Source: JAOUEA01 sp963825635
Lineage (GTDB): Bacteria > Actinomycetota > UBA4738 > HRBIN12
Reading direction: 5' to 3'
DNA: 64,000 nt
Assembly (NCBI GenBank): GCA_963825635.1
Contig: CAWGTU010000001.1
Location: 248,001-312,000 of the forward strand
In this document: one piece after another, positions 34,976-42,509 of the stretch
How the letters are laid out: every line of letters begins with the position of its first letter
How positions within the stretch are numbered: the stretch's first letter is position 1
Notes under the pieces: model-generated
The model's input: only the letters and a program-made list of their open reading frames with translations
The model's database searches: none
Told to the model about the DNA's origin: nothing
Program-made: the position numbers and the translations under genes

Positions 34976-36019
34976 TCAACGAGCCGAAGGCAACGCCCGC
35001 GCCCACGCGACGACCTCGTCGACCGTGAGGTAGTTCAGCACTCGGTCGCGAGGAACGCCGGCCAGTGCGGCGATCGCCAGTCCGAACGGCAGGAACTCGA
35101 GCTCGGCGGCGGAGTGGGCGTCGCTGCCGATCGAGAACCACCGGACCCCCGAGGAGACCGCCGTACGCGCGAGCTCCACGCACAGGTCCTGTCGAGCCGG
35201 CGTCGCATCGATCTCGACCGCCTTTCCGAGCCGAGCGGCTTCCTCGAAGACGCGGGGCCAGTCCGCACGCAAGCCGACACGTCGGCCGTACATGCGGGCC
35301 ACGGGATGCGCGAGCACATGGACGGTCGGATTGCGCAGGGCGGCAAGGTAGCGCTCGGTCATGTCGGCCGTCTCCCGCAGCTTCGTATGGAACGCTCCGA
35401 GCACGAGGTCGAGCGATCCGAGCGCCGCCGGATCCATGTCCCCCGAGCCGTCCGCGAGCACGTCCATCTCGATCGATCGCAGGATGCGGAACGGATCGCC
35501 GGCGGCTTCCGCGGCGGCGTTGCAGGCGTCGACGAGCTCGCTGTGGGCCGCGAGCCGGGTCTCGTCCATGCCGTGGGCGATCTGCAGGCTCTTCGAGTGG
35601 TCGGTGCTCGCGATGAACGTGCGCCCGAGCGATCTCGCGGCCTTGCCCATCTCCGGTAGGGGAAGCGCCCCGTCGCTGTCGGTGCTGTGGACCTGCAGGT
35701 CGCCGTGGGGGAGGGATTCCCAATCAGGCGAGGCATCGAGGGCCCGGCGCACCTCCGCGTACGTGAGGAACCCGCGGCGTTGCGGCTCGGGCTCGATCGT
35801 CTCCTGTGGCTCGTCGAGCCACTCCTGCATCATGTGCGCCACCCAAGGCCCGACGGCTTGGAGCTCCGTGAGGGATCGATCCGAGGCGGCGAGGTCGGCC
35901 CCCTCTTCCGGCCAGAACCTCGCCGCCCGCGATGCTCGTCCCAATGCTTGGCGGCGATGCCCCGACTCATCCTGTGCGGCGCGCCACAGCAGCTCGCCGA
36001 TCGCCCCGTTCGTGAGCAC
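34976..36019 (-). CDS. HhH-PHP phosphoesterase resembling the C-terminal half of PolX
   Basis: A 347-residue protein. Residues 1-90 are helical with a helix-hairpin-helix-like segment (SLTELQAVGPWVAHMM). A PHP domain follows from about 125: GDLQVHSTDSDGA, FIASTDHSKSLQIAHGMDE, SIEMDVLADGSGDMD, LDLVLGAFH, VLAHPVAR, EIDAT and SIGSDAH. These match the PHP part of bacterial family X DNA polymerases, including the Gln in the first motif. The polymerase part of PolX is absent. The GTG start lies 6 nt after the stop of the LigD-type polymerase gene. A 3'-5' nuclease or phosphoesterase role in DNA repair is inferred. Confidence 0.8.
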   Translation of the reverse strand: MLTNGAIGELLWRAAQDESGHRRQALGRASRAARFWPEEGADLAASDRSLTELQAVGPWVAHMMQEWLDEPQETIEPEPQRRGFLTYAEVRRALDASPDWESLPHGDLQVHSTDSDGALPLPEMGKAARSLGRTFIASTDHSKSLQIAHGMDETRLAAHSELVDACNAAAEAAGDPFRILRSIEMDVLADGSGDMDPAALGSLDLVLGAFHTKLRETADMTERYLAALRNPTVHVLAHPVARMYGRRVGLRADWPRVFEEAARLGKAVEIDATPARQDLCVELARTAVSSGVRWFSIGSDAHSAAELEFLPFGLAIAALAGVPRDRVLNYLTVDEVVAWARALPSAR

Positions 36020-36024
36020 GTCGA

Positions 36025-36918
36025 TCAGGGCCCCGGATGGAGCAGCGAGGCGGGCAGTCGTTGCCGGCGCTCGAGCAGGGAGCGCCAGTAGCGAGGTCCC
36101 GCGGCGTCGAGCTGGTCCGGCACGGTCGCGAGCGTGAACGTGCCGGGGTCGACGTCGGGGAGGTCCTCGGCGACGACCGGGAAGGAGACGGTGCCTTCGG
36201 GCCGGGCGCGAGGCGAGAACGGCGCCACGATCGTCGCCCCCGGACCGTTGCGCGACGGATCGAGCATGACCCGTCCCCGCCGGTCGGCCTTGCGGAACTC
36301 GTCGGTCGCGAGATCGGGCCGCCGGCTCGTAACCGTCGTGGCCAGCCGGGCGGCCGCGCGCCGTAGGTCGGCGGTGTCGACGCGTCGTTCGAACGGCACG
36401 ACGATGTGCAGACCCTTGCCCCCCGTGGTCTTGATCCCGCTGCCGAGTCCGTGCTCGTCGAGCGCTTCGAGGACGAGCAGCGCCACCTCGACCGCGGCGT
36501 GGAAGGCGCCGTCGGGTGGGTCGATGTCGACGACGAGCAGGTCGAGCCGGTCGAGGTTGTCCGCGCGGAGGGGGGCCATGTGCAGCTCGAGCGAGGCCTG
36601 GTTGCCCAGCCAGGCCAGCGTGGCGGCGTCGTTGCAGACGACGTGGTCGACATCCCGGCCCGCGCTCGGTGCCGGGACACGGATCCGGCGGATCCATGGC
36701 GGCGCGTAGCCGGAGATCTGCTTCTGGTAGTGCGAGGCTCCGTGGACGCCGTCGGGCGCGCGCACGAGCGTGAGGGGCCGATCCCGGAGCCATGGAAGCG
36801 CGTGCTCCGTGACGGCACCGAGGTAGTCGACGTATCGCTGCTTCGTGATGCCGAGGTCGGGCCAGAGCAGCTTGTCGGGCCGCGTGACCTCGACGTCGGT
36901 GGCAGCTCGTGTCGGCAT
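36025..36918 (-). CDS. Stand-alone LigD-type primase-polymerase (AEP)
   Basis: A 297-residue protein equal to the polymerase domain of LigD. It carries the catalytic DIDPP (about residues 131-135), KTTGGKGLHIVVP, and the C-terminal DPSRNGPGATIVAPFSPR segment. In non-homologous end joining this domain fills gaps and adds nucleotides, often ribonucleotides. Ligase and phosphoesterase domains are absent and no Ku gene is in the window. The ATG has a GGGGAAG site upstream. It is followed closely by the HhH-PHP gene and preceded by the CphA-like ligase gene 57 bp away. Confidence 0.9.
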   Translation of the reverse strand: MPTRAATDVEVTRPDKLLWPDLGITKQRYVDYLGAVTEHALPWLRDRPLTLVRAPDGVHGASHYQKQISGYAPPWIRRIRVPAPSAGRDVDHVVCNDAATLAWLGNQASLELHMAPLRADNLDRLDLLVVDIDPPDGAFHAAVEVALLVLEALDEHGLGSGIKTTGGKGLHIVVPFERRVDTADLRRAAARLATTVTSRRPDLATDEFRKADRRGRVMLDPSRNGPGATIVAPFSPRARPEGTVSFPVVAEDLPDVDPGTFTLATVPDQLDAAGPRYWRSLLERRQRLPASLLHPGP

Positions 36919-36975
36919 CGTGTCACGCTTCCCCGTTCGACCTGCGTTCCATGCCTCGTGTCGACCACCCTCGGG

Positions 36976-38676
36976 TCATCGCCGGGCTCGCCGGACCAGC
37001 CGCCGCACGGTCGCGGCGTCGGCGCGACGGGCGCCCAGCTCGTCGTCGAGCAGCGCGAACATCTCGGGACGCTGGGCGAGCACGGTGATCGCGAGCACGT
37101 CGCGCGGCCCCGATCGCTCGAGCATGGAGCGGAGGGCGGCGATCTCGTCGGGCATCGCCGGGACCTCGGAGGCGCCTCCGTCGACCGCTCCTGCCCGCAG
37201 CCGGCGCACCAGGTCGTCTGCCTCGCGCCCCCTCAGGTAACGCTGGAGCTCCGCGATCACGACGTGGTCGGCGCCCCGGGCTGCTCGGTACCCGAGCGCG
37301 TGCAGGATCGCGTCGTCGCGGTCACCGGCGGTGCCGAAGGCGATCCAGGTCTCGGCCCCCTTTGGGCAGAGACCCTGCGCGATCTCGGCGAGGCCCTCGA
37401 TGCCCGCCTCGTTGTGGGCGTAATCGATCACGACGATGCGCTCGCCCAGGGTGTAGACGTTCGCTCGGGCCGGGTTCGTCTCGGGGTCGGGCAGGAACGT
37501 GCGTAGTCCCTCGACGACGTCCTTCCGCGGAAGCCCGATCGCGAGCGCGGCGGCGGAAGCCGAGAGCGCGTTGTGCACGTGTTGTGACGCGATGCCGGCC
37601 AGGGTCATCGGTACGTGTTCGAGCTCGACGAGCTTCCTGGAACCGCTCCTCCCGAGCTCGGCGATGCTGCGATCGAGCACCGTGAGCGCCCGACCGCCGT
37701 CTGCGAGCGCGTCGCGCAGGGCGGGCTGTCGCGGATCGAGCGAGCACATGAACGGGCGCCCCCCGGCCCGGCGGCGCATCGCGAGCACCCGCGGATCGTC
37801 GGCGTTCAGCACGTGCCACCCCTCGGGGCGCGTGATCGTCGTGATCGTGCCCTTGACCTCGGCGAGCTGGTCGAGCGTGTCGACGCCGTGCAGGCCGAGG
37901 TGGTCCGCGGAGATGTTCGTCACGACCGAGACGTCGTTGTGCACGACGCCGATACCACGCAACAGGATGCCGCCGCGGGCGGTCTCGAGGATCGCGACGT
38001 CGATGTTCGGTCGTGCGAGCGCCATCTGCGCGCCACCGAACCCCGAGTAGTCGCCCGCCTCGACGAGCTCGCCGTCGTGGAAGACCCCGTCGGTCGAGGA
38101 GTACGCGACGCTGCACCCTGCGGTGCGCACGATGTGGGCGAGCAGGCGCACGGTGGTCGTCTTCCCGTTCGTGCCGGTCACCGCGATCACCGGGACCGTG
38201 GGATCGGCCACCGTCGGCGCGGGCCCCGGTTCGACGGCGGCGATGGCGTCGGCGGCGTCGGCGACCAGGCGTTCGAACGATCGGCGGGTGCCCAGCAGAT
38301 CGCCCATCACGGCGGCGACCTGGCGGGCGAGCGCCTCGGCCGCATCGCGTCGCCGCCACGGGAACGCGATCACGATGCGGTCGTCACCCGGCCCGGCGCG
38401 CCACCGGACGGCGAGCCGCACCGACGACGCGTGGGCGATCGAGCGCGCCACGTGCGCGCCGACGCGCCCGGCGAACCGCCGCCGCTGCTCGCTCTCATGC
38501 CTGCCCGGGATGGCCTTGCCCGGGAGGGCGATGTCGGCTGCCAAACGGGAGAGCCGGGGTTCGGTGGCACGCAGCCATCCGCGGACGCGGAGCGTGAGCT
38601 TCACGGCGGGCCGAGGGAAGTAGAGGTTGGGTCCGTCGAGCACTCGGAGCTCGACGATGTCGACCAGGTCCGCCAT
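36976..38676 (-). CDS. CphA-like Mur ligase lacking the ATP-grasp domain
   Basis: A 566-residue protein in two parts. Residues 1-145 resemble the N domain of cyanophycin synthetase (LRVLDGPNLYFPRPAVKL against FRGPNYFSYDPAIRL in cphA). Residues 160-560 are a Mur-ligase-type domain with P-loop GTNGKTTT near 170, then ARGGILLRGIG and ISADHLGLHGVDTLDQLAEVK, all close to the cphA Mur domain. The ATP-grasp domain of about 270 residues that separates these parts in CphA is missing. It would ligate an amino acid to an acceptor carboxylate using ATP; substrate unknown. A TAGGCT box lies 9 nt before the ATG. Confidence 0.82.
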   Translation of the reverse strand: MADLVDIVELRVLDGPNLYFPRPAVKLTLRVRGWLRATEPRLSRLAADIALPGKAIPGRHESEQRRRFAGRVGAHVARSIAHASSVRLAVRWRAGPGDDRIVIAFPWRRRDAAEALARQVAAVMGDLLGTRRSFERLVADAADAIAAVEPGPAPTVADPTVPVIAVTGTNGKTTTVRLLAHIVRTAGCSVAYSSTDGVFHDGELVEAGDYSGFGGAQMALARPNIDVAILETARGGILLRGIGVVHNDVSVVTNISADHLGLHGVDTLDQLAEVKGTITTITRPEGWHVLNADDPRVLAMRRRAGGRPFMCSLDPRQPALRDALADGGRALTVLDRSIAELGRSGSRKLVELEHVPMTLAGIASQHVHNALSASAAALAIGLPRKDVVEGLRTFLPDPETNPARANVYTLGERIVVIDYAHNEAGIEGLAEIAQGLCPKGAETWIAFGTAGDRDDAILHALGYRAARGADHVVIAELQRYLRGREADDLVRRLRAGAVDGGASEVPAMPDEIAALRSMLERSGPRDVLAITVLAQRPEMFALLDDELGARRADAATVRRLVRRARR

Positions 38677-38685
38677 GGCCCGGCC

Positions 38686-38691
38686 AGCCTA
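38686..38691 (-). promoter_or_regulatory. Putative -10 box (TAGGCT) for CphA-like ligase operon
   Basis: TAGGCT within GATAGGCT on the minus strand lies 9 nt before the ATG at 38676, with no Shine-Dalgarno site between. Confidence 0.35.
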
Positions 38692-38843
38692 TCCATGAGA
38701 GGTCGCGTGCGCAGGACGGCCCCGAGAACCTATGCAGGATGCGCTCGAGGTGGTCCGCCCGCGCATGGGTTCCGAAGGACCTCCGACAGCAGGCCACGGA
38801 TGACCGCGAGCCTGGATCGATCGAACGAGGAAGGAGTCACCCG

Positions 38844-39407
38844 ATGCGCAGCAGGAAGCTGATCACGACGCTCGCCGTCGTCGCGTCCCTCTCCGTCGTT
38901 GCGGCGGCGTGCAGCAGCGACGACACGTCCTCGACGGACGCGGTGGATGGGGCGGAGTCCGCGGCACCCGCCGAGACGACTGAGACGATCACCGACGTCG
39001 TCGCCGGCAACGAAGACTTCTCGACCCTGCTCGCCGCCGTCGAGGCGGCCGGCCTGGGCGAGACGCTCGCCGGTGAAGGGCCGTTCACGGTCTTCGCGCC
39101 GACCGACGAGGCGTTCGCGGCGCTGCCCGATGGCACGCTCGAGACGCTGCTCAAGCCGAAGAACGAGGAGCTCCTCAGCTCGATCCTCACCTACCACGTG
39201 GTGCCGGCCGAGGTCATGGCGGCCGACGTGGAGTCGGGCGAGGTCACCACGGTCAACGGAGCGACCTTCACGGTGGAGGCCTCGGACATGGGCGTCAGCA
39301 TCACCGACGGCCAGGGCAACGAGGTCGACGTCGTCACGACCGACATCGTCACGTCGAACGGCGTGATCCACGTGATCGATGGGGTGGTGCTGCCGCCACA
39401 GGAGTGA
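38844..39407 (+). CDS. Fasciclin-domain lipoprotein
   Basis: A 187-residue protein with a lipoprotein signal peptide (lipobox VAAAC with the modified Cys near residue 23), a Ser/Thr/Ala-rich linker, and one fasciclin domain (about 48-187). The domain shows GPFTVFAPTDEAFAALP and LTYHVVPAEV, both hallmark motifs, and ends in VIHVIDGVVLPP. Such proteins are surface adhesins or are of unknown function. An AGGAAGGAG site precedes the ATG. A strong terminator follows at 39435, placed inside the 3' end of the convergent gene. Confidence 0.9.
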   Translation: MRSRKLITTLAVVASLSVVAAACSSDDTSSTDAVDGAESAAPAETTETITDVVAGNEDFSTLLAAVEAAGLGETLAGEGPFTVFAPTDEAFAALPDGTLETLLKPKNEELLSSILTYHVVPAEVMAADVESGEVTTVNGATFTVEASDMGVSITDGQGNEVDVVTTDIVTSNGVIHVIDGVVLPPQE

Positions 39408-39428
39408 TCGCGAAGGATCCGACGTTCC

Positions 39429-40118
39429 TCATAGCGCCGCCGGGGCCGCTCCTGCGCCCCGGCGGCGTTCGTTCCTCATGGCTCGAGCCCGTGGCTCGAC
39501 GCGTTCCCTGAGCCCGCGCAGATGACTGCGGGCCATCACGAAGTCGGTCCAGAGCGCCGCCCGATAGGCGAGGGCCAACCAGGGGGGTCCGATCGACCCT
39601 CTCGTTCGCAGATGCACCCGGACCCTTCCGGCCTTGAGATCATCGATGGCCCACGTCCAGACCCAGTCGAGCCACGCATCGTCGGGCCACGGCGGCAGAT
39701 GGGTGTGCGATCGCAACACCAGCAGGCGTGGAGCCTCGATCCGCTCCACCACGAAGTAACACCCGCTCTCGGGGGGCCCGTCCGGCACGTGGTCGCCCAC
39801 GGCCAGGCCCTGGAACTCGGGCAGGATCTCAGTCGCACTCGGGGCGTTCGCCGGGAACAGCAGCCGATCGACCCACCGGTACGTGTACCACCCCGCGCGA
39901 TGCCACCCGGTCTGCACGAGCCACGGCCAGACGTCGTCGGCGTGTCCGCGCATCGTGATCGCGTGGTTCGTCGCGAACGACGGTACGGGCACCAGATCGT
40001 CGCTGGGAAGCCGGCGCCTCCGTTCCTCGAGCGTGCTCCCCCAGGTCGTGCCGAGATAGGTGGCGCCGGCGAACGCGCCCACAGCGCCCGCCGCAACCGA
40101 CCAGCCCAGCTTCGACAT
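39429..40118 (-). CDS. SRPBCC-like membrane-anchored protein of unknown function
   Basis: A 229-residue protein. It has an N-terminal hydrophobic anchor (about 6-27), then a domain with HADDVWPWLVQTGWHRAGWYTYRWVDRL (seen as adjoining motifs), typical of a SRPBCC/START-like group that often sits in actinobacterial membranes. No catalytic residues are obvious. GGGAGGTG lies upstream of the ATG. The last codons (RRRGAGAAPAAL) are encoded by the terminator hairpin of the fasciclin gene, so this C terminus is constrained by two functions. Confidence 0.7.
   Translation of the reverse strand: MSKLGWSVAAGAVGAFAGATYLGTTWGSTLEERRRRLPSDDLVPVPSFATNHAITMRGHADDVWPWLVQTGWHRAGWYTYRWVDRLLFPANAPSATEILPEFQGLAVGDHVPDGPPESGCYFVVERIEAPRLLVLRSHTHLPPWPDDAWLDWVWTWAIDDLKAGRVRVHLRTRGSIGPPWLALAYRAALWTDFVMARSHLRGLRERVEPRARAMRNERRRGAGAAPAAL
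39435..39467 (+). terminator. Intrinsic terminator of the fasciclin gene
   Basis: A 12-bp GC stem (39435-39446 with 39456-39467) and a 9-nt loop are followed by TTCGTTCCTC. It lies 28 bp after the fasciclin stop and wholly within the coding end of the convergent gene. Confidence 0.75.
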
Positions 40119-40210
40119 CGGACCGCACCTCCCATCTGCGACGTTGGAGTCAGTGTGCTCGGCCTCCGGTGTCGTGCGATGGGCGCTTCGGCCCGGCTCT
40201 CATGGTGCGT

Positions 40211-40426
40211 TCAGTCCCTGAGGACCCGCTCCTTGAGGACGTGGTCTGCACAGAAGTGGCGGCGTACCCCGTCTGCATCGATCGCGCCGACGGAGGGCTT
40301 GCCGCAGGGGTCGCCGATCGCCACGGCGGTCGGATCGCCGCCGGTGTGGGCTTCCCGCTCGCGGATCATCTGCTGCATCACGAGCGCGACGTCGAAGTAC
40401 TGACACGGGGGGAGGGGGTCCGTCAT
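40211..40426 (-). CDS. Small Cys-containing hypothetical protein
   Basis: A 71-residue protein with three Cys and a His that could bind zinc: CQYFD near residue 8, DPCGKPS, and RHFCADH near the C terminus. I do not recognise a family. The start at 40426 is the first Met before the Cys-containing part; a CACACT box lies 6 nt upstream. Codon usage and the conserved-looking C/H spacing support it being real. Neighbours give no clue. Confidence 0.55.
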   Translation of the reverse strand: MTDPLPPCQYFDVALVMQQMIREREAHTGGDPTAVAIGDPCGKPSVGAIDADGVRRHFCADHVLKERVLRD

Positions 40427-40540
40427 GCGAGCAGTGTGGCCCGATCGACCGATGGCCCGCATCGGCCGTCCGACGAGGACTTCTTCGGCGAAGGTCTCGA
40501 TGGACCGCGTCGCCGGGGGAGGCCGGATCCCGCAGGGGCC

Positions 40541-40792
40541 TCAGGCCTGCGCCTGGGTGCGCAGCTTGTAGTAGGCGCGCTCCACCATGAAGCGAGAGTC
40601 GGGCGACGAGGGATCGGCGATCGCGTCGCGGAGCCACGCCTTGACCTCGTCGACCTCCACGGATTCCGCGTTCATGCGACTCGGTCGCGTGAACCGCTTG
40701 CCCCTCACGAGTGGGCCGAGCAGTTGCGCGGCTTCAGCGAGCTGGCCGGCCTCGACCAGCCGGAGCGCCTCTTCGATCCTGTCGACGTCGAT
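40541..40792 (-). CDS. Small helical protein overlapping the helicase gene, unusual start
   Basis: The frame encodes about 83 residues with clear protein character (DVDRIEEALRLVEAGQLAEA, then a basic GKRFTRPSRMNAES, then VDEVKAWLRDAIADP), a TPR-like helical pair followed by a helical tail. No ATG, GTG or TTG lies at the natural start. An AAGGGAGG site sits 7 nt before an ATC at 40792, so initiation may be at ATC. Alternatives are a start at ATG 40675 (44 residues) or frameshifting from the helicase gene, whose last 59 bp it overlaps. Function unknown. Confidence 0.45.
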   Translation of the reverse strand: MDVDRIEEALRLVEAGQLAEAAQLLGPLVRGKRFTRPSRMNAESVEVDEVKAWLRDAIADPSSPDSRFMVERAYYKLRTQAQA

Positions 40793-42008
40793 GGGTGTTC
40801 CCTCCCTTCGGCGAACGAGCCTGCCCGTTGCCGCCCTGGCGCGGCGCCGGCTTCGAGAGGCCGGCCTGCACGAACTCCGCGTGCAGGTCCAGCCGCTTCG
40901 CGATGCGACCCACCTCGAGCCGCTGGTCGGGGGTGACGAACGTGACGCCCTCGCCACCGCGACCGGCCCGCGCCGTGCGACCCACACGATGAACGTACGC
41001 CTTGTCGTCGGCCGGCGCATCGAAGTTGATCACGTGCGTGATGTCCTCGAGGTCGAGGCCGCGGGCGGCAACGTCGGTCGCGACGAGCACGTCGTTGGCC
41101 CCGCTCGCGAACCGCCCGAGCGCTCGCTCGCGCTGGGGCTGTGACATGCCGCCGTGCAGCTCCCCGGCGCTGAAGCCCTCCTTGCGCAGGTTCCGTGCGA
41201 GGCGATCGGCGCCGCGCTGGGTGCGCACGAAGATCAACGTGAGCCCCCGCTCGGCGGCGAGCTCGCGCACGAGCGCCCTCGTCTTCTGCGGATGCTCGAC
41301 GGCGATGAAGCGATGCGTGGCGTGGTTGATGTTCGGCCCCGGTTCGCCGTTCTCGTGCAGCACGGCATCACGTGTGAAGCGCTTCGCCAGGCGGCCGACC
41401 TCACCGTCGAGCGTCGCGGAGAACAGCATCGTCTGACGGTCGGGGCGCAGCATCTCGAGGATGCGCGTCACGTCGGGCAGGAAGCCCATGTCCAGCATGC
41501 GGTCGGCCTCGTCGAGCACGCACGCACGTACGCGGTCGAGTCGCAACAGCTTGCGTGCCACGAGGTCGAGCAACCGGCCCGGGGTCGCGATCACGATGTC
41601 GGCGTGGCGGGCGCGCTTGGCCTGCGGGCCGATGCCGACGCCCCCGTAGACCGACGCCACCTGCAGGTGGCGCACGTCGGCGATCGCCCGGAACTCCTCG
41701 GTCACCTGGCTCGCGAGCTCGCGCGTGGGCGCCAGGATCAGGCCGGTCGGGCTCTTCCCGCTCGGGTGCAGGCGCTCGACGAGCGGCACGGCGAAAGCGA
41801 GCGTCTTGCCCGAACCCGTGCGCGAGCGGGCGAGCACGTCACGCCCTGCGAGCGCGTCGGGCAGCACGAGCGACTGGATCGCGAATGGACGCTCGACGCC
41901 CCGCATCCGCAGGGCCTGTGAGACGGGTTCCGAGACGCCGAGCGCCCTGAACGTGGGCTGGTCGGGCTCGCGGTCGATGGATCGAGCTGTTGCGGTGCTG
42001 GTAGGCAC
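40734..42008 (-). CDS. DEAD-box RNA helicase
   Basis: A 424-residue ATP-dependent RNA helicase. Motifs are seen in order: Q motif region FAIQS, I SRTGSGKT, Ia PTRELA, Ib TPGR, II DEAD (VLDEADRM), III SAT, V and VI (ATDVAARGLD, HRVGRTARAG). The C-terminal tail is short and Arg/Gly-rich. It probably unwinds structured RNA in ribosome assembly, decay or cold adaptation. The GTG start at 42008 has AGGAGAGG 11 nt upstream. A long leader with alternative hairpins precedes it. Confidence 0.9.
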   Translation of the reverse strand: MPTSTATARSIDREPDQPTFRALGVSEPVSQALRMRGVERPFAIQSLVLPDALAGRDVLARSRTGSGKTLAFAVPLVERLHPSGKSPTGLILAPTRELASQVTEEFRAIADVRHLQVASVYGGVGIGPQAKRARHADIVIATPGRLLDLVARKLLRLDRVRACVLDEADRMLDMGFLPDVTRILEMLRPDRQTMLFSATLDGEVGRLAKRFTRDAVLHENGEPGPNINHATHRFIAVEHPQKTRALVRELAAERGLTLIFVRTQRGADRLARNLRKEGFSAGELHGGMSQPQRERALGRFASGANDVLVATDVAARGLDLEDITHVINFDAPADDKAYVHRVGRTARAGRGGEGVTFVTPDQRLEVGRIAKRLDLHAEFVQAGLSKPAPRQGGNGQARSPKGGNTHRRRQDRRGAPAGRGRPAR

Positions 42009-42314
42009 GGTTCGGGTGTCCTCTCCTGGTCGTCGTTCGGTGCGCGTCGAGGGCAGGCGCCTCTGCGCAGGAACGCCCAGGAGGGCGGTGCGTGCGAAGG
42101 ATCGCGAGACTTCGTCGCGCGCGCGTCTCGTTCGAGATCGGCGCGGTCTTCGCCAAGGATACGCGATGGAAGCCTCGCTCGCCGGAAGCGGGACGCCCCA
42201 GGCCCCGGGAGAAGAGGGTTCAGGTCTCTCACCGCTCTCAGAAACCATGCACGACGTGCCCGGCTCGCGTCCAACGGCGCATGGGTTCCGAATCGCGCTC
42301 GACGGAAGGAGAAC
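42009..42314. other. 306-bp divergent intergenic region, structured helicase leader
   Basis: No gene is seen. On the minus strand the helicase leader holds a CGCCC-TCCT-GGGCG hairpin (42087-42074). Its GGGC arm could instead pair with GCCC at 42054-42051, closing a larger hairpin that contains GCGC/GCGC (42068-42057). These mutually exclusive folds lie about 45-80 nt before the GTG. The right-hand part carries the region upstream of the small membrane protein pair. Confidence 0.35.
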
Positions 42315-42509
42315 ATGATGAAGCTCGGAACGAAGGCAGCGATCCTGACCATCCTCGGCGCCGCGTTCGTATCGTTCCTGCTCTCGGTCGCGCTGTGGTT
42401 CGGGGCATTCGGCGAACCCGATCGCGAGCTGGGGCTCTTCGTGGGCCTGTGGGTCCCCTCGATCCTCGCGCTCGGCGCCCTCCTCAGCCCGAGGGGAGCG
42501 GCACGGTGA
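42315..42509 (+). CDS. Small two-helix membrane protein
   Basis: A 64-residue protein with two hydrophobic segments (about 8-31 and 41-58) joined by an acidic loop (FGEPDRELG). I do not recognise a family. A GAAGGAGAA site precedes the ATG; a second ATG three bases later is also possible. Its stop overlaps the GTG start of the next small membrane protein (GTGA), so the two are coupled and may form one complex. Confidence 0.65.
   Translation: MMKLGTKAAILTILGAAFVSFLLSVALWFGAFGEPDRELGLFVGLWVPSILALGALLSPRGAAR

Noticed and set aside
40541..41020. 159-residue version of the small helical protein starting at 41020
   Set aside because: The first 75 residues are Arg/Ser-rich shadow of the DEAD-box helicase gene; only the part after about 40797 looks like protein.
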